A stretch of 5,352 nucleotides of DNA from an uncultured Desulfobulbus sp. (GTDB lineage: Bacteria > Desulfobacterota > Desulfobulbia > Desulfobulbales > Desulfobulbaceae), in contig CAMNHX010000134.1 in the NCBI GenBank assembly GCA_946539945.1, positions 1-5,352 on the forward strand. The letters run 5' to 3'. The notes beneath the pieces were generated by a model. The model did no database searches. It saw only the letters and a list, made by a program, of their open reading frames with translations, and was not told the DNA's origin. The translations under genes were made by a program, and so were the position numbers. This document shows positions 5,337-5,352 of the stretch, in pieces; the stretch's first letter is position 1; every line of letters begins with the position of its first letter.

Positions 5337-5352
5337 ATGAAAAAAGCGAGTG
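5337..5352 (+). CDS. 5' end of a gene leaving the window, possibly a transposase
   Basis: AGGAG (5326-5330) lies 6 bases before ATG 5337, an excellent ribosome binding site. An ATG at 5331 directly abuts it and is unlikely to be used. Only MKKAS is visible before the window ends. The start lies 30 bases inside a left-end-like inverted repeat, the usual place for an IS630 transposase gene. Five residues cannot identify the product, and it could instead be another gene of the AT-rich island. Confidence 0.5.

Overview
The window looks like a chromosomal segment from a Desulfovibrionaceae-type sulfate reducer. That placement is inferred from three things: roughly 60% GC coding sequence (55% and 65% in two 60-base samples of the large gene), a small membrane-anchored c-type cytochrome, and an IS630-type insertion-sequence remnant. 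No marker gene is present to prove it.

Layout. Positions 1-91 hold 26-bp tandem repeats with a hairpin at each junction, followed by a sequence that resembles the insertion-sequence ends found later in the window. A short gene for a membrane-anchored diheme cytochrome c follows (159-428). About 400 bases without a convincing gene come next (429-825), containing stem-loops and a doubled GGTATATT motif. Two genes then lie close together on the + strand: a six-helix membrane protein resembling Mpv17/PMP22 (826-1572) and a large exported two-domain M16 zinc peptidase (1613-4813). A 15-codon mini-ORF bridges them by overlapping start and stop codons, which suggests translational coupling.

The 3' end of the peptidase gene is not native. 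Its Lys/Glu-rich tail runs into the last ~150 bases of an IS630-family transposase gene, read in the wrong frame, plus that element's terminal inverted repeat. The peptidase therefore ends in about 51 residues of out-of-frame transposon sequence.

Right of this scar the composition falls to 25% GC (76 of 300 bases, 4921-5220). This AT-rich island encodes a 101-102 residue membrane protein of unknown function, followed by a plausible intrinsic terminator. It stops at a second, oppositely oriented copy of the same inverted repeat (23 of 27 positions identical to the first). Just beyond, a well-placed ribosome binding site and ATG open a gene that runs off the window, possibly the transposase of another copy.

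No CRISPR array, tRNA or rRNA was seen. The most unusual points are the transposon-derived C-terminus of the peptidase and the foreign-looking AT-rich cargo gene between two related insertion-sequence ends.
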